A DNA stretch of 64,000 bases. Source: Bin55 sp965116055 (GTDB lineage: Bacteria > Pseudomonadota > Gammaproteobacteria > Pseudomonadales > Azotimanducaceae). Of the stretch, positions 18,631-28,275 are shown piece after piece (position 1 is the first letter of the stretch; each line of letters starts with the position of its first letter). The position numbers and the translations under genes were made by a program. The notes below the pieces were generated by a model. That model was not told the DNA's origin. It saw only the letters and a list, made by a program, of their open reading frames with translations, and did not search any database. The stretch spans positions 1-64,000 of the forward strand of contig OZ220466.1 of the NCBI GenBank assembly GCA_965116055.1, in the 5' to 3' direction.

Positions 18631-18994
18631 ACGTCACACAAATCATTGAAGAACATAACTGCCGATCCTACAACTAATGCAAAACATCCCACTCTCACCG
18701 CAGCTTTGTCGGATCTGACCTTTCTCGGCTGGTAGGCACACACAGCCTGCCATCGCTGCTGCTCCCGTCGGCCCCAACCGGCAGGGAATCCAGTACACGA
18801 GCCTTGGACTTGGACTTAATCTCTTTATAGGTGGCACAGAAAGTATCCATTGCAGCTAAAAACTATGGTCCTCGGTCCTCAAAATGACAGCATCTATCGG
18901 CATATACCTCAGAGAGCTTGCCATCCATATGGAGATGTTGCAGCATGATCTCTAGGGTGTACATATATTCAGGTGACCCACCACTACGTGCCGC
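18631..18994. other. Intergenic region without recognisable gene
   Basis: This 364-base stretch between the small membrane-protein gene and the end of fur contains only a weak minus-strand reading frame (18643-18837) with no convincing protein character. No tRNA, repeat or terminator stood out. Confidence 0.5.
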
Positions 18995-19399
18995 TTACTC
19001 TCGCTTTTTTACATAAAGAACGAGTTCGTGATCCACGAGATCGACTTTGTGCTCACGTGCGATCTCACGCTGAATCTCCTCAATCCGTTCATTGGTGAAC
19101 TCGGTCACCTCACCAGTTTCCACATTGACCATGTGATCATGGTGCTCTCCCGACGCTAGCTCATACACAGCATGGTCGTCATCCGCAAAATTGTGGCGCT
19201 TGACAATCTGTGCCGCTTCGAACTGCATAAGCACCCGGTAAACGGTCGCGTGGCCGATAGATTCGTCAAGCTCTAGGAGCTTCCGATAAATATCTTCCGC
19301 CGAAAGATGATGTGGTTCGGCTTCTTCTAGTACCTGTAGTACGCGTAAGCGCGGCAACGTAACCCGCAGACCGGCCTTTCGTATATCCTGTTGTCTCAT
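18995..19399 (-). CDS. fur: Ferric uptake regulator Fur, cysteine-free
   Basis: A Fur-family metal-responsive repressor of 134 residues. It has the winged-helix region 'LRVTLPRLRVLQVLEEAEP', 'DESIGHATVYRVLMQFEAA' (DNA recognition and dimer hinge) and the metal-binding 'GEHHDHMVNVETGEVTEF'. Histidines 86, 87 and 89 are in place. The CxxC pair that usually follows is replaced by Asn-Val-Glu-Thr, and there is no cysteine in the whole protein, so the structural zinc site of E. coli Fur is absent. The 'IGHATVYR' segment favours Fur over Zur or PerR. ATG start. Confidence 0.9.
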   Translation of the reverse strand: MRQQDIRKAGLRVTLPRLRVLQVLEEAEPHHLSAEDIYRKLLELDESIGHATVYRVLMQFEAAQIVKRHNFADDDHAVYELASGEHHDHMVNVETGEVTEFTNERIEEIQREIAREHKVDLVDHELVLYVKKRE

Positions 19400-19454
19400 A
19401 TCGTATCAACTTTGTGTAACTTGAAGTGTAGCACGACCAAACAAAGAGTGCGTG

Positions 19455-19482
19455 ACAATGATGCCCATAGGCATCGAATTGT
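19455..19482. promoter_or_regulatory. Imperfect palindrome between fur and the hydrolase gene
   Basis: The sequence ACAAT-GATGCC, a 4-base loop, GGCATC, two extra bases, then ATTGT forms an extended inverted repeat in the divergent region between fur and the dienelactone hydrolase gene. It is AT-flanked and could be an operator, possibly for Fur autoregulation, although it is not a clear match to the Fur box as I know it. Confidence 0.35.
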
Positions 19483-19566
19483 TAGTAATAACTGAATTGC
19501 TTGCGTTCAAACAGCATGACCAATAGACAAGGTTATGCTTCCAACTATTTTGAAACAACTGACAAC

Positions 19567-20295
19567 ATGAAAGAAGACCACATCGACATTCAAACCAAAG
19601 ACGGCGTGATGAACACGTTCATCACGCGGCCCGACGAAGGCGGACCTTTTCCAGCCGTACTTTTTTATATGGACGCACCTGGCAAACGTGAAGAACTGCA
19701 CGACATGGCCCGACGCATCGCGACCGTTGGCTACTATGTCATGTTACCTAATCTGTACTACCGCGATGTGCGCGAGTTTCACCTTGGTATGCCCGGGGCG
19801 ACACGCGAACGGATGTCCGAGTTGATGGGTAACCTGACGAATGCTATGGTATGCGAAGACACACAGGTGATGTTCGACTACATGTCGAACCAAGCGGACG
19901 CGAACGACGGAGCCGTAGGTATCACTGGCTACTGCATGAGCGGTCCTTTCGTGTTTGCAGCCGCGGCGGCGTTCCCTGAGCGCATTAAAGCCGCGGCGTC
20001 GGTGCATGGCGTTAAACTCTACACAGACGCCCAGGACTCACCCCATCTGAATGCAGCAAATATTCAAGGCGAAATGTACTTTGCTTGTGCCGAGCACGAT
20101 CATCTAGCGCCACCATCAATGATTGATCCACTAGAAGAGCATCTCAAGTCCACAGGCATTAACTATCGCATTGAGTGGTACCCCGAAGCACAACACGGCT
20201 TCGTCTTTCCACAACGCGACGGCATGTATGCGAAAGCCGCCGCCGAGCGACATTGGTCACGGCTATTTTCTATGTTCAAGCGCAACATTCACTAG
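19567..20295 (+). CDS. Dienelactone hydrolase family protein
   Basis: An alpha/beta hydrolase of the dienelactone hydrolase type, cytosolic, about 242 residues. It shows 'FPAVLFYMDAPGKREELHDM', the nucleophile elbow 'GITGYCMSGPF' with Cys as nucleophile as in carboxymethylenebutenolidase, an acid residue around 'CAEHDHLAPP' and the catalytic histidine in 'AQHGFVFP'. The frame is open upstream with other possible starts (ATG 19516, TTG 19501). I prefer the ATG at 19567 because the family usually begins close to 'IDIQTKDG'. Substrate unknown; no aromatic catabolism genes are adjacent. Confidence 0.82.
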   Translation: MKEDHIDIQTKDGVMNTFITRPDEGGPFPAVLFYMDAPGKREELHDMARRIATVGYYVMLPNLYYRDVREFHLGMPGATRERMSELMGNLTNAMVCEDTQVMFDYMSNQADANDGAVGITGYCMSGPFVFAAAAAFPERIKAAASVHGVKLYTDAQDSPHLNAANIQGEMYFACAEHDHLAPPSMIDPLEEHLKSTGINYRIEWYPEAQHGFVFPQRDGMYAKAAAERHWSRLFSMFKRNIH

Positions 20296-20379
20296 TGCAA
20301 AATTGCGCGTTCATGGCCGCTACCGCTCAAGGTTAAGCGAACCAATCGCTGCTCGCGACGATTCATAGAGGACGTTAAC

Positions 20380-21987
20380 TTGGGGGCAATACTTGAAGTT
20401 CACGATTTACGCGTCAACTTCGGCGACAACGAAGCCGTTCGAGGCGTGTCCTTCGATATCCAACAAGGCGAAACGGTCGCGCTAGTCGGCGAATCGGGAT
20501 CAGGGAAATCCGTTACGGCCCTGTCCGTCTTGCAGCTGCTGCCTTACCCGCAAGCGTCGCACCCATCGGGCAGCATCAAAGTCGACGGTATTGAAGTCAT
20601 GGGGGCGCCTAACCGGCAACTGCTTGACATACGCGGCGTCAAAGTCAGCATGATCTTTCAAGAGCCAATGACTTCGCTCAATCCCCTCCACAAAATCTCC
20701 AAGCAAGTCGGCGAATCACTCATCGTGCATCGCGGTATGAGCAAACGCGACGCACGTATTCGAACGTTGGAATTGCTTGAGCTGGTTGGACTCCAAAACG
20801 CCGAGGCGCGCTTGAATGCCTACCCGCACGAATTATCGGGCGGGCAACGACAACGTGTCATGATTGCCATGGCACTGGCGAATGAACCGCAACTGTTGAT
20901 CGCGGACGAGCCGACCACCGCATTGGACGTGACGATTCAAGCCCAGATTCTCAAGCTATTGCAGGATCTGCAAGATCAACTCAACATGGCGATCTTGCTC
21001 ATTACGCACGACTTGGGGATTGTGCGCCACACCGCCAATCGTGTCTGCGTCATGACCAACGGCGAAATTGTCGAACGTGGCGAGAATCAGCAAATTTTCA
21101 CGCAACCTCAACACCCGTATACGCAGCACTTACTGGCCGCCGAACCGTCCGGTGACCCAGTCGAATCCAACACCCAGGCACCAAGTGTCAGCGAAGCCAA
21201 GAATTTCACCGTAAAGTACGCGATAGGGAAAGGTTGGTTCGGCAAGAGCAACTTCCTGACGGCGGTCGACAACATCAATGTCGTTGTGCGCGCGGGGCAA
21301 ACGGTTGGCGTTGTCGGCGAATCGGGATCGGGTAAAACGACGCTTGGTCTTGCTATGCTAAGGATGTTATCGAGCGAGGGGCAGCTGTCGTTCAACGGCT
21401 TCGACTTACAAGGACTCAAACGCAAGGAGCTCACCAAATTGCGCCGCGATATGCAAATCGTGTTTCAAGACCCCTACGGCAGTCTTTCCCCGCGCATGTC
21501 GGTACAGAACATCATTGAAGAAGGTCTCGGTGTCCATCAACCCGAGTTGTCCAAAGCCGAGCGTCGTAGCCGGGTTGCAGAGGTCATGCAGGAGGTCGAT
21601 CTAGACCCCGATATGATGATTCGTTATCCACACGAGTTTTCGGGCGGACAACGCCAGCGCATCTCCATCGCGCGGGCTATGGTCTTGAAACCGAAGTTTG
21701 TAGTGCTTGACGAACCTACATCGGCGCTGGACATGTCGGTTCAAGCGCAAATCGTGGACTTATTGCGAAAGCTCCAACGCGACCACGACCTCGCCTACCT
21801 ATTCGTCAGTCACGATCTCAAGGTTGTACGCGCGTTGGCAAACTGGGTAATCGTCATGCAGGACGGCGCGATCGTAGAACAAGGCGATGCTGTCAAAATC
21901 TTCGAAGCGCCGGAAACCGAATACACCCAAGCGTTACTTGACGCGGCACTTGATATGAAGGCCGACGAAGCCGTCATTCGCCAGTAA
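20380..21987 (+). CDS. Two-domain peptide-type ABC transporter ATPase (YejF-like)
   Basis: A 535-residue protein with two full ABC domains, each with Walker A (GESGSGKS, GESGSGKT), signature (LSGGQRQRV, FSGGQRQRI) and Walker B (ADEPTTALD, LDEPTSALD). The halves correspond to DppD- and DppF-type ATPases fused as in YejF/GsiA. The start is TTG preceded by an AGAGGA ribosome-binding site. The cognate permeases and binding protein are not directly adjacent; the nearest set (23.2-29.1 kb) already has its own two ATPases, so this ATPase may serve a transporter elsewhere. Confidence 0.9.
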   Translation: MGAILEVHDLRVNFGDNEAVRGVSFDIQQGETVALVGESGSGKSVTALSVLQLLPYPQASHPSGSIKVDGIEVMGAPNRQLLDIRGVKVSMIFQEPMTSLNPLHKISKQVGESLIVHRGMSKRDARIRTLELLELVGLQNAEARLNAYPHELSGGQRQRVMIAMALANEPQLLIADEPTTALDVTIQAQILKLLQDLQDQLNMAILLITHDLGIVRHTANRVCVMTNGEIVERGENQQIFTQPQHPYTQHLLAAEPSGDPVESNTQAPSVSEAKNFTVKYAIGKGWFGKSNFLTAVDNINVVVRAGQTVGVVGESGSGKTTLGLAMLRMLSSEGQLSFNGFDLQGLKRKELTKLRRDMQIVFQDPYGSLSPRMSVQNIIEEGLGVHQPELSKAERRSRVAEVMQEVDLDPDMMIRYPHEFSGGQRQRISIARAMVLKPKFVVLDEPTSALDMSVQAQIVDLLRKLQRDHDLAYLFVSHDLKVVRALANWVIVMQDGAIVEQGDAVKIFEAPETEYTQALLDAALDMKADEAVIRQ

Positions 21988-22009
21988 CGCGCACCTTTGG
22001 GGTCGTGCG

Positions 22010-23074
22010 TTACAGCGCGTACCGCGCCACTGCTTCGTCAGTCATGCCTGCAAGTTTGGCCGCATCCGTCAATTCCAGGCAAGTTCGTTCGTCAAGTGGA
22101 ATACCGTGTTTCGCCCGATCGCTCATTGATTCTCGTTCCGGTTCTCCAGGAATGCGGACTCGGTCCACACCCTTCACCGGACGCGTATCGTGCAGGTAAT
22201 CAACCATCGCCGTGATTTCATGCTGGAATCGCTCTGTACCGCCAAATACCTCGGGGTTTAGTACGATAGCCAGCATATGGTTGATCACCGTACCTACACG
22301 CTCATGTTCTGGTTGCATGGTATATTCACCAACGAGCGCGCCACCTAGCAACTCGCACATCAGCCCAAGCCCATAACCTTTGTATAGACCAAACGGTTGT
22401 ATGGCGCCACCTGGTGGCGAAAACATGACACGCGGATCATTGGTCGGTACGCCCTCTCGATCAACCAATGCGCCATCGCGAATGGACTTCCCGGCGTTAT
22501 ATGCAACCTTGACTTTGCCGAATGCGATGAAACTCGTGGCCATGTCCAACACGATGGGAGGGTCATCCGCACGCGGTACGGCCACACAAAACGGGTTGGT
22601 TTGTAACCGCGGCTCGGCGCCACCGAAGGGTGCGACGATAGGTTCATGTCCCACGACATTGACGAATTGGACCGAAACCATGTTGGCTTCAGCGCACATT
22701 TCACCGTAAGTCCCGATACGTCCTAAGTGATGTGCATTGCGCAACCCAACGCACGCGATGCCATGGGCTCGCGCACGCTCAATCGCCCTTTCGGTCGCTT
22801 CTTTCCCGACGACCTGGCCAAAGCCCGTCCCGCCGTCGAACGATAAGACCCCGCCGGCATCCTTAATCACGCGAATGTGTGCGTGCGGATCTAGCAGGCC
22901 GCGCTTGATGTTCGTTACGTAAGTCGGAGCCATCACGACGCCATGCGAATCGTGACCTTTCAGATTCGCAACCACAAGATGTTCGGCTGTTATGTTCGCA
23001 ACAGATTCGTGCGCACCGGCTACGCACAATAGTTCTGTTACAAACGCGCGTAATTGCTCTGCTTCAATTCGCAC
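22010..23074 (-). CDS. Malate/L-lactate/ureidoglycolate dehydrogenase family oxidoreductase
   Basis: An NAD(P)-dependent dehydrogenase of the Ldh2/YlbC family, about 354 residues. The conserved 'HDSHGVVMAPTYV', 'GLRNAHHLGRIGTYGEM' (catalytic histidine region), 'RLQTNPFCVAVPR' and 'YKGYGLGLMCELL' motifs are all present. The frame is open to 23104, but a GTG at 23074 just before 'RIEAEQLRAFV' matches the usual start of the family. It is divergent from the ABC binding-protein gene and next to an SMP-30 lactonase cluster, suggesting oxidation of a sugar acid or hydroxy acid taken up by that transporter. Confidence 0.85.
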   Translation of the reverse strand: MRIEAEQLRAFVTELLCVAGAHESVANITAEHLVVANLKGHDSHGVVMAPTYVTNIKRGLLDPHAHIRVIKDAGGVLSFDGGTGFGQVVGKEATERAIERARAHGIACVGLRNAHHLGRIGTYGEMCAEANMVSVQFVNVVGHEPIVAPFGGAEPRLQTNPFCVAVPRADDPPIVLDMATSFIAFGKVKVAYNAGKSIRDGALVDREGVPTNDPRVMFSPPGGAIQPFGLYKGYGLGLMCELLGGALVGEYTMQPEHERVGTVINHMLAIVLNPEVFGGTERFQHEITAMVDYLHDTRPVKGVDRVRIPGEPERESMSDRAKHGIPLDERTCLELTDAAKLAGMTDEAVARYAL

Positions 23075-23184
23075 GATCGCGGGTATCCATGCATTCGATG
23101 ACAAGGCGGGAATTATTGAAAGCCGTACACGAATGAAGCGCTCCTGATGGGTCGCTCCACAATCGTGCTAAACCTGCTAGTAAC

Positions 23185-25185
23185 ATGACCATGCTACGCG
23201 AACTGATAAGCGGAGAAAGTTTGCGCACAACTTGTACGATCACACAAGTAAACCTTGTTGGTGGGCTACTCTCGTTACTGGTTAGCTTAGTAGTAAACGG
23301 GGAAGAAAAAGAAGCATGGCCGGAAGAGTGGTACCAACCCTTCAAGACCGCATCTGATATTGGTTTAACGAGCTTTAGCGATAGCAACATATTGCACACC
23401 GGTGAAATTGATCACCCGCAGTTTCAGAATCTTCCGCCCGTTGAGGAACGCTTACCGAAGGATCCTATTGTCGTGTATCCCCTCAAGGAGAACGGGCGCC
23501 ACGGCGGCACGGCTAGACTCACGAGCCATGATCTATGGCAGTTCTTCAATTGGGAGGCGGCGTTCACGATTTCCGCCGACATGCGCACATTCTTCCCGAA
23601 TTTGGCCGAATGGTTTGAATTAAGCGAAGACGGTCTCACACTTACGATCAAGCTGCGTGAAGGTATACGTTGGTCGGACGGCGTTCCTCTCACTAGCCAT
23701 GATTTCGCGTTTACATTCAACGACCTGTGGAATAACGACGAGTATCAGCCCGAGACCTACAAAATCGTCGAAGGTTCAAAAGTCGTCGTCGTTGACGACC
23801 TTCTTTTTCGGTACGAGTTTCCCACCCCACGTCCACTATTTATTAATTTCGTCGCACAGTATGGCGACTTCATGATTGATCCAGCTCACTACATGAAGCG
23901 TTTTCATCCCGACTACACACCGGAAGAGGAACTCAGTCAACGCATCAGGGACTACGAAGCGATCAATTGGACCCAATTAACGAATGACATCCGTCGCGAA
24001 GGTTCGGATGACAGTGTGGAAGTGCCGACCCTGCGTGCATTCAAATTGATTGAGCGATCTTCCATGAAGCGCAAGTATGCCCGCAATCCTTACTATCCAA
24101 AAGTCGACACGGAAGGACGGCAGTTACCCTACATTGACCAGATCAATGCGGAGACCGTCGAGAACGCTGAGATCATGGCGGCGATGGCATCAACCGCCCA
24201 AGTGGATTTCGCAGCCTTTGCGCTGCGCACGCAAGACATTCCGCTCCTCAAGCTCGGTGAGCGCAATGGAGCGATCAAAGTACACATCTGGCAGCGGCTG
24301 CACTCCAGCGATGTAGCTCTGCAGCCCAACTACAACCACGAAGATGAACGGCTGCAAAAACTCTATTGGGATATTCGCTTTCGCGCGGCGCTGTCGCATG
24401 CGATCAATCGCGACGAGCTGAACGCAATCATTTATTTCGGGCGTGGGTTTCCGCGTCAAGTTACTGTCCATCCTTCCAGCTCGTTTTTCAAGAAAGAGTG
24501 GGAGCTTCGCTATCTTGAGTACCGACCGGACTACTCCCGCGAGCTTCTTGATGAGATGGGCGTGATTGATGTTGACGGCGACGGCTACCGCGAGTTCCCT
24601 GATGGTTCACGCCTCACAATCACGTTGGAGTTTTACGACTTCGAGACGCCTAAAGGCATCACCATGGAGCTGGTGCAGGAATACTGGCGACAAATCGGCA
24701 TTGATCTGCGCTTGAAACTCGTTGACGGCAATCTGCAACGTGAGCGGGCCATCGCGGGCAAAATGCAAATGACGCTGTGGCACGCCGACCGCGTGACCGA
24801 TGTGCTCTTTCCGCTATTCCCGGATTGGTGGGTCGCACGCTCCATTAGCTGGGACCGAGGCATGTGGAACGACTGGTCCCGCTGGTACATGAAATCCGGT
24901 GAGGCTGGCGTCGAACCGCCGGCAGTGATGCAGCAACTTCAGGATTTGGTGGACCAAATGTGGGTCACTCTGGATGAAGACGAACGCATTGAGATCGGTC
25001 ACAAAATCCTCGCCATCGGATCCGAGTACCTCTGGGTTATCGGTACGGTCGGGCTCGCGCCGCATCCAGTGGTCGTATCCGCTCGCTTGAAAGGCGTGCC
25101 ACAAAAGGGTATCTGGGGATGGGACAATCGATGGACCCTCGCAAACCATCCTACGACATGGTACATCGAAGAACCCTCGCTCTAG
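23185..25185 (+). CDS. ABC transporter substrate-binding protein, family 5 (peptide/opine type)
   Basis: A 666-residue extracytoplasmic solute-binding protein of the SBP_bac_5 type. After an N-terminal hydrophobic signal-like segment (residues 22-38) it shows 'LSEDGLTLTIKLREGIRWSDG', 'PLTSHDFAFTFNDLW' and 'LSHAINRDELNAIIYFG', all diagnostic. At 666 residues it is longer than the roughly 530 of DppA. It heads a five-gene unit with two permeases and two ATPases in the same direction. The ligand cannot be told; long family-5 members often bind oligosaccharides as well as peptides. Confidence 0.9.
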   Translation: MTMLRELISGESLRTTCTITQVNLVGGLLSLLVSLVVNGEEKEAWPEEWYQPFKTASDIGLTSFSDSNILHTGEIDHPQFQNLPPVEERLPKDPIVVYPLKENGRHGGTARLTSHDLWQFFNWEAAFTISADMRTFFPNLAEWFELSEDGLTLTIKLREGIRWSDGVPLTSHDFAFTFNDLWNNDEYQPETYKIVEGSKVVVVDDLLFRYEFPTPRPLFINFVAQYGDFMIDPAHYMKRFHPDYTPEEELSQRIRDYEAINWTQLTNDIRREGSDDSVEVPTLRAFKLIERSSMKRKYARNPYYPKVDTEGRQLPYIDQINAETVENAEIMAAMASTAQVDFAAFALRTQDIPLLKLGERNGAIKVHIWQRLHSSDVALQPNYNHEDERLQKLYWDIRFRAALSHAINRDELNAIIYFGRGFPRQVTVHPSSSFFKKEWELRYLEYRPDYSRELLDEMGVIDVDGDGYREFPDGSRLTITLEFYDFETPKGITMELVQEYWRQIGIDLRLKLVDGNLQRERAIAGKMQMTLWHADRVTDVLFPLFPDWWVARSISWDRGMWNDWSRWYMKSGEAGVEPPAVMQQLQDLVDQMWVTLDEDERIEIGHKILAIGSEYLWVIGTVGLAPHPVVVSARLKGVPQKGIWGWDNRWTLANHPTTWYIEEPSL

Positions 25186-25210
25186 TCGAACGCTGGTGAG
25201 TTAATCGAAC

Positions 25211-26194
25211 ATGCTTCACTATGTCTTAAAGCGCATCGGAGGCATGGTATTGACGCTCGCGTTCATATCCGTGATCGTGTTCGTGGTCATCCAACTGCCG
25301 CCCGGCGATATTGTTACTTCGACACTCGAACGCATGGAAGCTGCTGGCATGCAGGCATCCGACGAGTACGTTCAGAACCTGCGCGCACGCTATAACCTCG
25401 ACAAACCGCTGTATTTGCAGTACCTGAACTGGATTTTCAACTTTGTGCAGGGAGATTTGGGTTATTCCTACATCTTTTCCAAACCGGTGAACGAACTGGT
25501 TTGGGAACGGCTCGGTTATACGTTGCTCATCACCATTTCGGCGGTGATATTCACTTGGGTGGTTGCGGTACCGTTCGGTATCTATTCGGCTGTAAAGCAG
25601 TACTCTCTTGGTGACTATGCCATCACGGTCATCGCCCTCATCGGGCTGGCGACACCGAATTTTTTACTCGCGTTACTGGTCATGTTCTTCGCTTGGGAGT
25701 GGTTCGGCATTTCTATCGGTGGGCTGTATTCGCTCGAATTTCGCGATGCACCATTTTCAATTCCGAAATTATTCGATTTACTCTCGCGGCTGTGGATCCC
25801 AGGTAGTGTCGTGGGCATGGGCGGCACCGCTGTAACGATGCGTATCTTGCGCGCGAATTTACTTGATGAACTGAATAAACCTTACGTGGTCACCGCACGC
25901 GCGAAAGGCGTGAAACCGGTCAAGCTGATCTTCAAGTACCCGCTCCGGATCGCTATCAATCCGTTCATCAGCACGATCGGCTTGTTATTGCCGACCTTGA
26001 TCTCCGGCGAAGCGATCGTCTCCATGGTGCTGAACTTGCCTACGACAGGACGCATGCTGCTGCAAGCGCTCCAAGCGCAAGACATGTACCTTGCCGGAAG
26101 TTTCTTGATGCTCCTCGCGATTCTCACCGTAGTAGGCATGCTGATTTCCGATTTGATCCTGGCTTGGTCGGATCCGAGGATACGGTATGAGTGA
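25211..26194 (+). CDS. ABC transporter permease, DppB type
   Basis: A 327-residue inner-membrane permease with about six transmembrane helices. N-terminal 'LKRIGGMVLTLAFISVIVF' and 'LDKPLYLQYLNWIF', and the ATPase-coupling EAA loop around 'YVVTARAKGVKPVKLIFKY' are typical of DppB/OppB proteins. ATG 25 bases after the binding-protein gene. It overlaps the next permease gene by eight bases. Confidence 0.92.
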   Translation: MLHYVLKRIGGMVLTLAFISVIVFVVIQLPPGDIVTSTLERMEAAGMQASDEYVQNLRARYNLDKPLYLQYLNWIFNFVQGDLGYSYIFSKPVNELVWERLGYTLLITISAVIFTWVVAVPFGIYSAVKQYSLGDYAITVIALIGLATPNFLLALLVMFFAWEWFGISIGGLYSLEFRDAPFSIPKLFDLLSRLWIPGSVVGMGGTAVTMRILRANLLDELNKPYVVTARAKGVKPVKLIFKYPLRIAINPFISTIGLLLPTLISGEAIVSMVLNLPTTGRMLLQALQAQDMYLAGSFLMLLAILTVVGMLISDLILAWSDPRIRYE

Positions 26195-27341
26195 AGCGGT
26201 TCTTGAGAGACCTGAAGCCGTATCCCTGGAAGCTCAGGACAAACTCAATCTACTTAAACCTCGACAACTGGCATGGCGCCGGTTTAAGCGTCACCGTCTT
26301 GCGCTCATCAGCGGCTTCGTTCTCATCGTCATGTATGTGGTTACCGGTTTCGCCGAGTTTTTCGCGCCCTATGCAACCACATCAAGAAACGTCACCGCAA
26401 TCAACGCGCCACCCATGGACGTGCGCTTCTTCGAGGTGGACGGTACGTTTCACTTACGGCCATTCGTATACGGCTATGACTTGCATATCAACGAACAGAC
26501 CTGGGCGAGAGAATATACCGAGAACCCCTCCAAGATCTACCCTCTCTACTTTTTTGCGCAGGGCGAGGAATACGAGCTGTGGAATCTCATCAAAGGCGAC
26601 ACACACCTCTTTATCGCTAAAAACGATGCCGGCGATGGTTACATCCATTTCCTAGGCACCGATCAGCTCGGCCGTGACGTGTTCTCGCGAGTGATCTACG
26701 GCGGTCGCGTCTCCTTATCGATCGGTATGCTCGGGATTGGATTGACCCTGATCTTAGGGGTACTTTTTGGCGGTTTTGCCGGCTATCTTGGTGGTTGGAT
26801 CGACCGTATCGTGCAACGTATGATCGAAGTGCTACAGTCGTTGCCAACCTTGCCATTATGGATGGCACTGACGGCCGCCTTGCCAGCGCACTGGAGTTCC
26901 CTGAGGATTTATTTCGGCGTGACGATCATTCTGTCGTTATTCGGCTGGACCGCGCTCGCGCGGCAAGTCCGGGGGCGTTTTCTCGCCTTACGCAACGAGG
27001 ATTTCGTGATTGCCGCGCGACTCATCGGGAGCGGCCGCAGCCGCATTATTTTTAAGCACATGATGCCGAGTTTTCTCAGTCACACGATCACCACGGCAAC
27101 GCTCGCTGTACCTGGTGTGATCCTCGGCGAAACTGCGCTGAGCTTCCTCGGTATCGGGATCCGTCCCCCCATTGTGAGTTGGGGGGTCTTGATGGAACAA
27201 GCGCAGAACTACCAAGTCATTTCGATGACGCCATGGATACTGTATCCCGGCTTATTCGTCGTCATCGCTGTGATGGCATTCAATGTGCTAGGAGACGGTC
27301 TCCGCGATGCGGCCGACCCTTACAACACGGGAGGCCTTTGA
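26187..27341 (+). CDS. ABC transporter permease, DppC type
   Basis: A 384-residue permease of the DppC/OppC type. It has the first transmembrane helix near 'LISGFVLIVMYVVTGFAEFF', a long periplasmic insertion (roughly residues 60-150), the hallmark 'FLGTDQLGRDVFSRVIYGGRVS', and the EAA loop near 'DFVIAARLIGSGRSRIIFKH'. The periplasmic insertion makes it longer than E. coli DppC (300). Its TGA overlaps the ATG of the next ATPase gene by one base. Confidence 0.92.
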   Translation: MSEAVLERPEAVSLEAQDKLNLLKPRQLAWRRFKRHRLALISGFVLIVMYVVTGFAEFFAPYATTSRNVTAINAPPMDVRFFEVDGTFHLRPFVYGYDLHINEQTWAREYTENPSKIYPLYFFAQGEEYELWNLIKGDTHLFIAKNDAGDGYIHFLGTDQLGRDVFSRVIYGGRVSLSIGMLGIGLTLILGVLFGGFAGYLGGWIDRIVQRMIEVLQSLPTLPLWMALTAALPAHWSSLRIYFGVTIILSLFGWTALARQVRGRFLALRNEDFVIAARLIGSGRSRIIFKHMMPSFLSHTITTATLAVPGVILGETALSFLGIGIRPPIVSWGVLMEQAQNYQVISMTPWILYPGLFVVIAVMAFNVLGDGLRDAADPYNTGGL

Positions 27342-28261
27342 TGACCGACAACATTCTTGAAATTCGCCGTCTCGGCGTCCGCTTCCGCACCGACACGGGG
27401 ATTACGCATGCACTCAACGACGTTAATTTCGATGTCCCACGCGGCAAAGTTACGGCCATCGTAGGTGAATCGGGCTCCGGTAAGTCGGTTACGGCAAACT
27501 GCATCATGCGCCTATTGCAACCGCCTGGTGAAATCACAAGCGGCACTATTCAATTCAATCCGTCCGCGCTCGAGCCATTTGACGTAGTTGCCATCAGTGA
27601 TCGTGACCCGCGCATTTACGACTTGCGCGGCGGGTTAATTAGCATGGTGTTCCAGGAGCCCATGACCGCCTTGTCGCCCGTATATAAAGTCGGCAATCAG
27701 GTCGCCGAAGCCATCTTGTGCCACCGCAAGGTGTCGAAGGAAAAAGCGCTAGCCGAAGCCCATGACATGTTACAACGCGTCGGGATTCCCGATGTTGATT
27801 CTCGTATCAACATGTATCCGTTCGAATTTTCTGGAGGTATGCGACAGCGGGTTGTCATCGCGATGGCGCTGGTGTGCCATCCAGAAGTATTGATTTGTGA
27901 CGAGCCGACCACGGCCCTGGACGTCACGATTCAGGCTGAAATTCTTACGTTAATCAAGGATCTGCAAGCGGAACTCAGCAACTCAATCATTTTCATTACA
28001 CACGACATAGGTGTCGTCGCGCAAATCGCGGACTATGTCGTCGTGATGTATCAAGGGCGTGTTTTGGAGATCGGTACAGTGCGGCAGGTATTGAAGGATC
28101 CCTACCACCCCTATACCAAAGGCTTGTTAGCCGCCATCCCCGGTATCGTGCCAAAAAAACAACGGCTATCGACCATTGCGACTGCTGTGGGCGATGCGGA
28201 CATTACGACCCCGTACCCGCTGAAAGACGTTGGAGATGGTCGTTTGGTAAGCCAACCGTAA
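27341..28261 (+). CDS. ABC transporter ATPase, DppD type
   Basis: A 306-residue ATPase with Walker A GESGSGKS, signature 'FSGGMRQRV' and Walker B 'LICDEPTTALD', plus the C-terminal oligopeptide-transporter domain ('HPYTKGLLAAIPG'). The frame is open to 27179, but the ATG at 27341 fits the domain start ('ILEIRRLGVRF') and overlaps the permease stop. It pairs with the DppF-type ATPase that follows 15 bases later. Confidence 0.92.
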   Translation: MTDNILEIRRLGVRFRTDTGITHALNDVNFDVPRGKVTAIVGESGSGKSVTANCIMRLLQPPGEITSGTIQFNPSALEPFDVVAISDRDPRIYDLRGGLISMVFQEPMTALSPVYKVGNQVAEAILCHRKVSKEKALAEAHDMLQRVGIPDVDSRINMYPFEFSGGMRQRVVIAMALVCHPEVLICDEPTTALDVTIQAEILTLIKDLQAELSNSIIFITHDIGVVAQIADYVVVMYQGRVLEIGTVRQVLKDPYHPYTKGLLAAIPGIVPKKQRLSTIATAVGDADITTPYPLKDVGDGRLVSQP

Positions 28262-28275
28262 AAGCTTGATCTCTT

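Noticed and set aside
18643..18837. 64-codon minus-strand ORF near fur
   Set aside because: Cysteine- and proline-rich random-looking sequence, no ribosome-binding site, no family.
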